DNA of 64,000 nucleotides from Caenorhabditis remanei. Taxonomy: Eukaryota > Nematoda > Chromadorea > Rhabditida > Rhabditidae. Location of the stretch: the NCBI RefSeq assembly GCF_010183535.1, contig NC_071330.1, positions 15,791,717-15,855,716 of the forward strand. The letters run 5' to 3'. Position 1 is the first letter of the stretch. Each line of letters starts with the position of its first letter. This document shows positions 9,828 through 19,596 of this stretch, piece after piece. The position numbers and the translations under genes are program-made. Under the pieces are notes generated by a model. It saw nothing but the letters and a program-made list of their open reading frames with translations, was not told the origin of the DNA and ran no database searches.

Positions 9828-12800
9828 ATGCTAAATCATCTGATTTTCATCAATTTTCTCGTTTTCTCGTTTTGGAATAGTGGAGATGCACAGATTCCGC
9901 ATGTAAGTTGGTGGCGCCGTGCGGAAAAATGGAAAAATCGATAATTGCACGTAAAATATAGTCTCGATTACCAGAAAATCATGAAAAACAGCAAAAAATC
10001 GATAAAAAATGAGCAAAAACCAGCTAAAATGAGCTAAAACCACAATTTCCCCTGTAGATCACATTTTCGTTGCGGGACCCAGCCAATTTTGATTTTCATC
10101 AATTTTAATTGTAATATTCAGATTCAGCTCGTCAAAACGCTTCGAATGAGTATAATCATGCCTAGGTTTGGAGTGGCTTGGGTCTCGCCTCGAATTACCG
10201 GAATCTCGGGTTACTGTAGTTTTCGTGGTGGGACCCAAATCGCTATAAAGCCAGGCATGATTATACTTTTCTGAAAGCTGAGAACGAGCTGATTACAAAA
10301 ATATAAAAATCGCTGGTCTCGTCGCGAAATTCAGAGAGATACGGTAGTTTTAGTGTTTTGAAGATTTTCGAAACGTTTCGAAAATCTGTAACTTTCTTAA
10401 TTTGTGACATTTTGGAGTGATTTTCGGCTCGAAATATGCAAAATTGTTTCGACGTTATGTAAAAATAGAAAAATTACTCCTTCCACGAAATCCTGCTGTT
10501 TAAAGGCGCATACCGTAGTTTTCAGGCCAAAACTCATTTTTAATGAAACCTATTCATGATTATACTCATTCGGAGGGTCTTGACACTCTGATTTCAGTTA
10601 TATAATTATTTTTGGTCTCCGCCCAAATCCCACCGAGTTACACCAGATTTTCTATTCTCTCGGGTTACTGTAGTTTTCGCGTCGAGACCCAACTTGCTCC
10701 AAACCTAGGCATGATTATACTTTTTTGAAAACTAAGAACGAGTTGATTACAAAAATATAAAAATCGCTGGTCTCGTACCGAAAATGAGAGAGATACGGTA
10801 GTTTTAGTGTTTTAAAGATTTTCGGGTTACTGTAGTTTTCGCGTCGAGACCCGATTTTCTTCAAATCTAGGCATGATTATACTTTTTTGAAAGCTGAGAA
10901 TGAGCTGAATTTGAAAATCACATTCATTTCTGCTGAAATTTCTAATGGTTCGAGATTCCAACAATTTTTTTCAGGAATTCCAACGAATGCTGAAACATGC
11001 AAAAAGTTTGGAGAGTCTTCTGAAGGATTTGCATGTCATCTATAATCCGGAGCTAACAAATAGTCATGTCCAGAAAAAAACAGATAATAGGGGAGGTAAG
11101 ATTTCAGAAAAAATTTTCAGACAAAAAAAAAATTTTTTCAAAATTTTTTTTTCAGCAATTCTCCCGCTAAAAACCGGTTCCATGTCAACCCAACGTATTG
11201 TATCAATTCAAAATATTTCGAATAACGATATGGACGGTTACACCCTATTTCATCTCCAAAGTATGAAAGATATCAAGCAGGGAAATGACACGTGTAACCT
11301 CCAATCCGTCTGTGTGCCCGTCCCCCAGCTATCCGATGACCCCCAGGTCCTAATGTACCCAAAATGTTATGAGGTTCGTCAATTTCGCTGAAAATTCCAG
11401 AAAATTCCAGAAAAATCCATCCAAATTTCAGGTGAAACAATGTGTCGGAAGTTGCTGCAGCTCGGTGGAGACTTGTCACCCTGGAACCATCAATTTGGTT
11501 AAGAAACATGTAAATACAAAAATCTAAAAAATTCTACGCATTTTAAGCTAAAAATCAAAAAAATCCGATGAAAAATCAAAAAGTTACGGATTTTCGAAAA
11601 TTTTCGAAAATCTGAAAATCACATTTTTGCTATATCTCGCTAGTTTTCGTGTCGAGACCCAAAATTTTTGTATTTTTAGAATCAGTGAGTCAAGAGCTTC
11701 CAGAAAAGTATAATCATGCCTATATTCTGAAAATTTCATTTTTCGGGCCATTTTTCGAAAATTTTCAGAACATAGGCATGATTATACTTTTCTGAAAGCT
11801 CTCAACACGCTGATTTTGAAAATACAAAAATTTTTGGTCTCGGCACAAAACTAGCGAGATATAGCAAAAAAAGATTTAATTTTCAGATTTTCGAAAATCT
11901 GTAACTTTCTGATTTTTCAATGGATTTTTCAGATTTTTGGCTTAAAATGCGTAGAATTTTCTAGATTTTTAAGGGATTTAAAAAGAAATCTAGAAAAAAG
12001 TATTCCAGGTCGCCGAGCTTCTCTACATTGGAAACGGCCGTTTCATGTTCAACATGACACGTGAAATCACTATGGAAGAGCACACCTCATGCTCCTGCTT
12101 CGATTGTGGATCTAATGTGAGTGTATGCGCCTTTAAAGTACAGTAATCTAGACCTCAAAATGTTTTTCCTATAGTTCATTCGAGTGCAAAGTTTTTGGCA
12201 TAAAAATTAACAAAAATGAGCAAAAACTAAAAAAGTTACAGATTTTCGAAACTTTTCGAAACTTTTCGAAAAACCAAAATTCACTAAACCTACCGTAACC
12301 CGGTAGGCTTTGTGGTGGGATCCATGAAAAGTATATATTTATAATCAGCGCATTTTCAGCTTTCAGAAAAGTATAATCATGCCTATGTTCTGAAAATTTT
12401 GAAAATTTCAGATTTTCAATTTTTTTCAAAAATCTGAAATTTCTGAAAACTTGAAATTTTAGTTTTTTTGAGAAAACTGGTGTCAGAATCAATTTCAGCA
12501 TGTTCTCAGCTTTTATTTGAGTATAATCACGCCTATATTCTGAACATTTTGAATTTCGGGGTTAGAGACGCAGAGTGTCTGGTATCTCTGCGCTCTAACC
12601 TCTCTCAATAAAACTACCGTAACTCAGTCAGATTTGCGCCAAATTAAAAAATGATTATATTTTTGAAATCACCGCTTCAAGGGCTTTTAGATGAGTATAA
12701 TCATGCCTATATTCTAGAATTTTGAAATTTTTTCGATTTTTGGGTCCCACCACGATATTAAAGGCGCATACTCCCTGTAGATTTAATTTTTGCTCTGAAT

Positions 12801-13547
12801 TTACTGAATTTTATTTTTCAGACCCCTCAATGCGCTTCCGGATTCGTAGTCGGTAGATCATGCAAGTGTGAATGTGCCAATAAGGAGGATAGGAATAATT
12901 GTGTAGGTGAGTTCTGTCTGAAATTTCTTCTGAAAATGAGTTATATGAATTCTGATGTGATTTTCAGATTCAGCACACCAAGAGCTTTCAGAAAAGTATA
13001 ATCATGCCTATGTTCTAAAAATTTCAGAATTTTGTACCCCCGGGGGTCAAAAATCTGAAATTTACAGAATATAGGCATGACTATACTTTTCTGAAAGCTC
13101 TGATCCTACTGATTTTGAAAATACAAAAATTTTGAGTCTCGGCACGAAAACTAGCGAGATATAGCAAAAAAAGCGATTTTCAGATTTTCGAAAATTTTCG
13201 AAAATTTTCGAAAATCCGTAACTTTTTTATTTTTCAGCGGATTTTTTTGGTTTATATCTTATTTTAACCGTAATTTCTTGAATTTTCCATTAAAAATAAT
13301 TTTTCTTCAAGGCAACGCCACGTGGAACGCCGAGAACTGCAAATGCGAGTGTAATCTGAAGTGCGATGAGGGTCGTGTCGTGCATACTCCGACATGTGAA
13401 TGTGTTCGAAAAAGAAATCATGGTGGAGGTGGTGGCCATAGTAATAGACATCACGGTCACCGTCATCACGGTAGATCACGACCGATTGAGACGGAGGAGG
13501 TGGAGAAGATCGCCAAGTTGCAGGTCGGAAAAGTTGGTGGATTCTAA
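9828..13547 (+). CDS. pvf-1: PDGF/VEGF-like growth factor, complete, seven exons
   Basis: Exons 9828-9902, 10975-11095, 11156-11373, 11432-11509, 12009-12116, 12822-12906 and 13312-13547 join in phase to 306 residues. Residues 1 to about 20 form a signal peptide (MLNHLIFINFLVFSF). The cystine-knot core spans about 100-200, with YPKCYEVKQCVGSCC and, at 192-197, CSCFDC. One residue sits between the Gly and the Cys pair, unlike the usual R-C-x-G-C-C. Three Cys-rich C-x(9-10)-C-x-C units follow (CKCEC at 214-218 and 238-242, CEC at 257-259), like the C-terminal repeats of VEGF-C/D. The tail is Gly/His-rich. N-glycosylation sequons occur at Asn179 and Asn230. Family knowledge: the protein is a secreted ligand for VEGFR/PDGFR-type kinases, called VER receptors in C. 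elegans. The acceptor of the last exon (CTTCAAG) is non-standard. Identification is strong, and the symbol follows the C. elegans orthologue. Confidence 0.93.
10146..13105. repeat. palindromic AGTATAATCATGCC elements in pvf-1 introns
   Basis: Several inverted pairs of AGTATAATCATGCC and GGCATGATTATACT lie in pvf-1 introns, for example 10155-10275, 11700-11815 and 12970-13100. Each arm is flanked outside by CTTTCAGAAAAGT or similar and then by TTTCGAAAATCTGTAAC. Arms are about 50-150 bp, with centres that often contain GGTGGGACCCA-type sequence. Single decayed arms also occur (10545, 12360, 12520, 12695). Confidence 0.85.
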
Positions 13548-13616
13548 TTTTGATGATATTGAGGTTTTGACATTTGGATAATATTTGGAACTATTGAATA
13601 ATAATTCTGTTAATTG

Positions 13617-13622
13617 AATAAA
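13617..13622 (+). terminator. polyadenylation signal of pvf-1
   Basis: An AATAAA hexamer lies 70 bases after the pvf-1 stop codon and before an AT microsatellite. Its position fits a short nematode 3' UTR. Confidence 0.7.
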
Positions 13623-13632
13623 TAAGGAAGTG

Positions 13633-13637
<5 letters not shown>

Positions 13638-13683
<46 letters not shown>
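13638..13683. repeat. (AT)n microsatellite
   Basis: About 22 uninterrupted AT dinucleotides follow directly after the pvf-1 polyadenylation region. Confidence 0.95.
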
Positions 13684-13685
<2 letters not shown>

Positions 13686-13870
13686 AATGATTTTTTCGGC
13701 TGCAGTTGCAAATGCGCTCTTCTCGCCTATTGTTTTTTGAATATTATTGCATTTTCGATTAATGACTGATTTGTTGCTAATAGCAACAGTTGCTATTGCT
13801 TTTCAGTTTTAAAAATTAAAAATAAATATGAGTTTTGTTAACAATGTTTTATTTAAAACAAAAACTTTTC

Positions 13871-14590
13871 TCAATCGACTCTCAGATCATCCACTTCAAA
13901 CCGGATTCCTCCAAACACTACAGCTCGGAGTCTTCTGGCACTCATTTTGAGAACATTGTGGTCGATTGGGCACGTTGCCAGTGAGAACCCGACTTCAATA
14001 GGGACCTTTCTCCATCACGGAGCGCCATATCGACAATCCACTTCACCAACGGAATTGGGCTCCGGATTTCTCGGAGAGAGTTCAAGATTTCGATGATTTG
14101 CAGTCTTGGGGGTTGGAGGCCATTTGATCTGGAAAAAAAATCATTCGGATTACAGTAAGATTGAAAAAAGGAAATTGTTTTAATTGAACATATAAAGAAC
14201 CATACTTGTCAACCGGGCCGACCCGGGCCGGCTCGTAACTCGCGTCCAAATGAATATTATGAGCTGAAAAATATACCAAAATGTAGATCTCGACGAGTTC
14301 TATGTCCGTGATCCACTACGGGCCGGATGGCTATTTGTTATTCTGCCGCGGGCCGGGAAAAAGTGCCAAAAAGCCATTCTAGCCCGGCCCGCGGCACATT
14401 AACTAATAGCCATCCGGGCCGTGGTGGGTCACGGAGATAGAACTCGTCGAGATCTACATTTTGGTATATTTTTCAGTTCATAATATTCATTTTGACGTGA
14501 GTTACGAGCCGGCCCGTGTCGGCCCGGTTGACAAGTATGTAAAGAACTCATCTCCTCCAGAAGTCCACCAAGATATTGTTCAATTCTTTC
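13871..14590 (-). pseudogene. broken gene convergent with pvf-1, frameshift and hAT insertion
   Basis: From a TTTTCCAG acceptor (exon start 14128) the minus strand reads GLQPPRLQIIEILNSLREI and on through WIVDMALRDG in good coding composition, then meets a stop in that frame. A neighbouring frame takes over (KVPIEVGFSLATCPIDHN to FEVDDLRVD) and ends at a TGA at 13871-13873. A minus-strand AATAAA follows (complement of 13847-13852). A single-base shift near 13990-14010 would join the two, so this is probably a pseudogene or contains a sequence error. An exon remnant at about 14548-14590 (ERIEQYLGGLLEEM) lies upstream, with a 339-bp transposon inserted at its end. I do not recognise the family. 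Confidence 0.6.
14201..14539. mobile_element. palindromic hAT-type MITE with 8-bp target duplication
   Basis: The element begins CATACTTGTCAACCGGGCCG and ends with the complement, GGCCCGGTTGACAAGTATG. Its two halves are near-complete inverted copies, including the GC-rich CGGGCCGG blocks and GATCTCGACGAGTTCTA. TAAAGAAC flanks it on both sides (14193-14200 and 14540-14547), an 8-bp target duplication typical of the hAT superfamily. There is no transposase. Confidence 0.88.
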
Positions 14591-14619
14591 AGATTTAAAA
14601 AAATTCCAGAAAAACTGGT

Positions 14620-15535
14620 CTAAAATTGGTCAGATGCACCATATTTTTGAAAAAGCGCGTCCAAGGTGCGCCAGCCAAAGTATATGCTGTCGTTTTTGGT
14701 AGAAATCATCGAGTGAAACGGGTCAAAATGTATTTAAAGATGAAAATTCAAAAATTTTGATTTCCACTTCAACAACTAGTTGAAAACAGTCCGAAATTGG
14801 TCAGATATACCATATTTTCCAAAAAGCGCGTCCAAGGTGCGCCAGCCAAAGTATATGTTGTTGTTTTTGGTGGAAATCATCGAGTGAAACGGGTCAAAAT
14901 GTATTTAAAGATGAAAATTCGAAAAATTCAATTTCCACTTCAAAAACTAGTTGAAAACAGTCTGAAATTGATCAGATGCACCATATTTTCCAAAAAGCGC
15001 GTCCAAGGTGCGCCAGCCAAATTATACGCTGTCGTTTTTGATGGAAATCATCGAGTGAAACGGGTCAAAATGTATTTAACCATGAAAACTCATAAAAAAT
15101 TCAATTTTCCTTAAAAAACTAGCTGAAAACAGTCTGAAATTGGTCAGATGCACCATATTTTCCAAAAAGCGCGTCCAAGGTGCGCCAGCCAAATTATACG
15201 CTGTCGTTTTTGATGGAAATCATCGAGTGAAACGGGTCAAAAATGTGTTTAACCATGAAAACTCATAAAAAATTCAATTTCCTTTAAAAAACTAGCTGAA
15301 AACAGTCTGAAATTGGTCAGATGCACCATATTTTCCAAAAAGCGCGTCCAAGGTGCGCCAGCCAAATTATACGCTGTCGTTTTTGATGTAAATCATCGAG
15401 TGAAACGGGTCAAAATGTATTTAACCATGAAAACTCATAAAAAATTCAATTTTCCTTAAAAAACTAGCTGAAAACAGTCTGAAATTGGTCAGATGCACCA
15501 TATTTTCCAAAAAGCGCGTCCAAGGTGCGCCAGCC
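14620..15535 (+). repeat. 172-bp tandem satellite, about five and a half units
   Basis: AAGCGCGTCCAAGGTGCGCC recurs at about 14653, 14825, 14996, 15168, 15341 and 15513, at intervals of 171-173 bp. Each unit also contains GTCGTTTTTGATGGAAATCA and CGAGTGAAACGGGTC. The last three units are nearly identical and the first two more diverged. Because 171 is divisible by three, an accidental open frame of 105 codons runs through two units. I do not call it a gene. Confidence 0.93.
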
Positions 15536-16082
15536 AGTGTGAATTTTGACTAAAAAAGGGCGCAAAAATGCATAAAATTAATGGATTTTGCTGACAGTTA
15601 AGCGGTTTTAATTCAATTTTCATAAAAAATCAAATTTTGCGGTTTCCAGTGGGAATAATACCAAAAATATACCAGTCACTCACCTTCACATGGTCCACAA
15701 CAAAAATACAAGGAATAATAATAATAAAAATAGATTAGAATTTAATAAAAATCAATAAAAAACGCCTATTCCGTTAAGGCATTTTGAGAGACTTTTGGTT
15801 AGGGGGGAAGGAAAAGAATCGGGGTGTTGAGGGGGCGGGGTCATTGACCTTCACCACATGTCTCTGCTTCTCTAACACCCTCTCCATGACACACACTCTC
15901 TCGCTTTGTTTGCCGCGCTGTTCTCATCTACTTGGCACGTTACTTACATGAGCGAGACATCATGGAGATCAAAGAGTGTCCAGACATCATATTGCCATAC
16001 AGAGCGTTCATTAAGACACCCCGAGGGGTACCATGCGGATTAGACAGATGGTCAACTGATAGACCTACAGTAGCTAGCATAA
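15536..16082. other. intergenic stretch, no gene seen
   Basis: AT-rich sequence, then a GC-richer part (15780-16080) with CT-rich and CACTCTCTCGCT motifs. A frame from 15932 (MEIKECPDIILPYRAFIK) runs into the GGAAGTC array but has no splice sites or recognisable domain. I would not annotate it. Confidence 0.5.
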
Positions 16083-16485
16083 GTGAGCACCAGAATTGCA
16101 TGGAAGTGAAATTTCATTATCCGGAAGTCGGAAGTTGGAAGTCGGAAATTTCCTTATCCGGAAGTCGGAAGTCGGGAGTCGGAAGTTGGAAGTCGGAAGT
16201 CGGAAGTTGGAAGTCGGAAGTTGGAAGTCGGAAGTGAATTTCCTTATCCGGAAGTCGGAAGTCGGAAGCGATTTTCATTATCCGGAAGTCGGAAGTCGGA
16301 AGTCGGAAGCGATTTTCATTCTCCGGAAGTCGGAACTCGGAAGTCGGAAGTCGGAAGTCGGAAGCGATTTTCCTTATCCGGAAGTCGGAACTCGGAAGTC
16401 GGAAGTGAAAAAACGCCCGGAAGTTGGAAGTCGGGAGTCGGAATTAGATTTTTTCTCAAACTTTCAAAAACTCCAAGAGAAAATA

Positions 16486-17752
16486 TTAGGTTGATGCATA
16501 AGTTTCTTTCTTTTTTGGGTAATTTTTGGTATGAAATTTCCTGAAGACTAATAGCTCACATAATAAGGAACATTGCTGGTTAGTACCTATAACTCATTGT
16601 GATTATACCTGTGACTTGACGTCTACCATCCGCCTAATCTCAGCCGGAGGCACGTCAAAACACTTGAGGAACCCTTTTTTGGTACCATTTTTCGTCTCCA
16701 TTTTTTTCCTAGAAAATGTTGACAAGAATAGGTGAGCTATTCAGAATTAAAACAAGCAAGAAAAGTTATTTATAAAAAGCAAATAAAGACATTCCAACTG
16801 AGCAACGCTAGTTCAGTGCCCGCCTCTGAAGAAAGGTGAAGATCAGCAATTTAGGGATGTGCGCGTATTTTCGATATTTCTTTAACTGTAGATAGGGAAA
16901 TTGGCGGAAATGTTGGTTATTGGGTAAAGTAGACATTGATGTTTCTAAATTTACTTTGTTTCCAATATTCACATCATTTGTCCTTTTTCGCAAGAAGCCC
17001 GAAGTCAACATCATCAAAATCACTTAATTTTTGAGTTTGATGAGGCCTACCGCTCCTACCTTTAAAGCAATCCACTAGATATTTTGCACATTTTTAGATC
17101 AATGTGTGTACTATTGATAACTTACAATAAAATAATTCAGACTTATTTGTGAGCGTTCAGAAGAGACCTAGCCTCCACTCAGGTCTAGTACACAAAATTT
17201 CTCGAAAGCGCAAAAATCATAAGAAATTTATCAGCCAAGTTTTATCACTTAATTTGATGGTCTTGTCATAAACTTTTTAAAGACATAATTTACTAATGTT
17301 ATCCTCTAACTTTTACAAATAGTTTGGTACAAATGTTCTCTCAAATATTTCTGTAATCTGTTTGAACCCAGCTGAACCATGGTTTTTCGTTGCTGTCGAT
17401 CGTCTTATCACAACTTTTTTGTTTTCAACATTCCGACTGAAAACTAAAATGAGATAACAAGATCAAATCTTGTTCTATAAATTGCGCTCAATTTCTTATG
17501 AAGATTTTATCATTTCGATACCAATGCGACAAAAATCAAAAAACTTTCCAAAACAGGCATTTGGTTGGCGATCAAAAAGCCATCGTTTTCACGAGCGGGC
17601 TGTCTAGGCACCAACTTGAAACATTATATGTTAGCCACTAAAGAGGTCATAAAAATGCAAAAAAGTTTGGGTTGAAAAACAACCTCATCGCTTAGAGACC
17701 GTTGGCCAAAGTCACACCTTCAAAAAAGAAAGAAACTTATGCATCAACCTAA
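16486..17752. mobile_element. mariner-type element, 1,267 bp, perfect 32-bp terminal repeats
   Basis: The ends are perfect inverted repeats of 32 bp beginning TTAGGTTGATGCATAAGTTT, with TA on both sides (16484-16485 and 17753-17754), the Tc1/mariner target duplication. The length matches full-size mariners (about 1.3 kb), yet no transposase frame longer than about 70 codons exists and I saw no catalytic motif. So it is non-autonomous, or its coding part has been replaced. It sits inside the GGAAGTC-bearing hAT-type element and is therefore younger. Confidence 0.88.
16609..16701 (-). other. exon-like open frame inside the mariner-type element
   Basis: On the minus strand an ATG opens a 31-codon frame (begins METKNGTKKGFLK, contains FDVPPAEIRRMVDV) that ends CAG|GTATAA like a splice donor. 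Composition is GC-richer than the rest of the element. It could be a remnant of transposase or a captured host exon. I could not match it to either. Confidence 0.35.
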
Positions 17753-18147
17753 TAGCATAAAATTCGCGAAAATCAGTGGAAAACTATTTTCTGTCCTTTT
17801 AGACCATTTTTCCATGCATTTTTGCGAAATGCACTTTTCGAAAATTCCACAGTTATGGAATGACGGAAGTCGGAAGTAAAATTCCTTATCCGGAAGTCGG
17901 AAGTCGGAAGTAGGAATGTAAAAAATGCCCGGAAGAAGGAAGAAGGAAGTCGAAGGAAGGAATTCCGCACAGCTCTGGTGAGCACCCCTTTGTACTTTCA
18001 TGCGTAACTCAGCTGTCCGATTTGCCTAAACTTTTTTTTGAAAAAAGCCAAAATATTCAGCAATAAGAAAATATGTTTTTTGAAAAATCTTCCATCACTT
18101 ATTTTTTTCGATGATGACTTTATTCAACACCTCATCGACTGCAAATC

Positions 18148-18530
18148 ATTGACCGTTTTCAGTTGAAATTGACGCCAACTTTGTCAGTATGTCATGCCAA
18201 TACTAATTGTTCCATCAAATAGATTTTTAAGGGATCGTGCAGACCAAAAATAGAGCTTCATTTTCATAGTTGACAACTTTTTTGTACGGACACTCCCTGG
18301 CAAGTTGCATATCGACAAAGTAATTTATCTCTCAAATCGACCAGCTGTTCCCTTAAAATGACCATAACTCTCTAGGCGGTGTCCATACAAAAAAGTTGTC
18401 AACTACAAAAATGAAGATCTGTTTTTGTTCTCTATAATTCATAAAAAATCTATTCGATGGGGCGATCAGTACTACTATGACATACCCTCAAAGTTGGCCA
18501 ATTTCATCTGAAAACGGTTTTCAGGTTTTC
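18148..18530. repeat. palindromic element with TTGACAACTTTTTTGTACGG, copy 1
   Basis: Two inverted arms run outward from about 18330. They contain AGTTGACAACTTTTTTGTAC with GGACACTCCCT, and the complement GTACAAAAAAGTTGTCAACT. The ends carry GACCGTTTTCAGTTGAAATT and its inverted partner. There is no coding content. Confidence 0.8.
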
Positions 18531-18639
18531 AGTGAATATCTGAAAATCCGTCTGCTTTATTGTCATTTCATTGTGCACGTTATTAACCAAAATGTTAAAA
18601 TTTGTATTGGTTGTATAGAGCATGTCAAGGGCTTTATTT

Positions 18640-18985
18640 TCATAGTTGACAACTTTTTTGTACGGACACTCCCTAGGGAGATACGGTAGCGCAAAGTGGC
18701 GGGCTGCCCAATCTACCTAGAGAGAGCCACCTTGCTTTGCGCTACCGTATCTCCCTAGGGAGTGTCCGTACAAAAAAGTTGTAAACTACAAAAATGAAGG
18801 TCTGTTTTTGTTCTGTATAATTCATTAAAAATCTATTCAATGAGACAATCAGTATTACCATGACACACTGACAAAGTTGGCGTCAATTTCAACTTCAGTG
18901 AGAGAGAGCCACCTTGCTTTGCGCTACCGTATCTCCCTAGGGGGTGTCCGTACAAAAAAGTTGTCAACTATGAAAATGAAGCCCT
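18640..18985. repeat. palindromic element of the same family, copy 2
   Basis: TTGACAACTTTTTTGTACGG with ACTCCCTAGGGAGATACGGT faces inverted copies at 18750-18790 and 18940-18975. The centre has TTTGCGCTACCGTATCTCCC in both orientations. Related material lies between the two duplicated genes (24955-25345) and at 37560-37920. Confidence 0.75.
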
Positions 18986-19596
18986 TGACATGCTCTATAC
19001 AACCACTACAAATTCAACAATGTGACAGTAAAGCTGACCGTTTGGACGGGGTACTGTAGATCATATTTGATCTGTTTTCTGAATTTGTGATATTCGTGGT
19101 TACGGTAGGTGTTATCCTTTCTAATTTTCAAAAAGTTTTGTTTTGAAAACTCGGATTTCAGTGATTTTGGACTCAAAATTCGTGGATTTTAGCTCAATTT
19201 TAACCATTTTTAAGCGATTTCTAAGATAAAAACACTGAAAATAACACTTTTTTTTCAACAAAATAATAAATTTTTGGAGTGAATCACATTTATAACGGTT
19301 TTTGGACAATAAAACGAGTGAGAATTGGATTTTTGACATGAAAATGTAAATTTTTGACTCAAAAACTGAATAGTTTGACTAGTTATCAGATTATTTGCTT
19401 AGGAAAGTGATGTTTTTTACAACAAAAATGAATTTAGGCCTAAAAAAAAACGGATTTTTGATAAAAAATGGGGGTAAAAACTCATGAAAAATTGCATTTT
19501 TCAGAGGGAAAGTCGACAAAAATGAATTTTGGCTTAAAATGAAGGATTTTTAGTGTAAAAATCGACAAAAATCGACAAAAATCAATAAAATCCATG

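Larger units (their letters stand above)
16091..17977. mobile_element. hAT-type element with internal GGAAGTC array, split by a mariner
   Basis: GTGAGCAC flanks this segment on both sides (16083-16090 and 17978-17985), an 8-bp target duplication. The left terminus reads CAGAATTGCATGGAA. The right terminus, read from outside, is CAGAGCTGTGCGGAA. Inside are tandem GGAAGTC/GGAAGTT arrays with interspersed TTATCCGGAAG, from 16118 to about 16440 and from 17865 to 17960. Between them lies a 1,267-bp mariner-type insertion plus a unique core (CCATTTTTCCATGCATTTTT). Without the mariner the element is about 620 bp. Confidence 0.85.

Noticed and set aside
9628..9828. Minus-strand frame overlapping the pvf-1 leader
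   Set aside because: It has no splice consensus and is antisense to the pvf-1 5' leader and first codons. The signal-peptide exon on the plus strand explains the composition.
14797..15114. 105-codon open frame with repeated KKRVQGAPAK peptide
   Set aside because: It runs through the 172-bp satellite. The frame stays open only because the unit length is about 171, and there is no start context or splice site.
15932..16237. Frame with MEIKECPDIILPYRAF continuing into VGSWKSEVGS repeats
   Set aside because: The C-terminal half is translation of the GGAAGTC array, the N-terminal half has no recognisable domain, and a transposon boundary (16091) cuts it.
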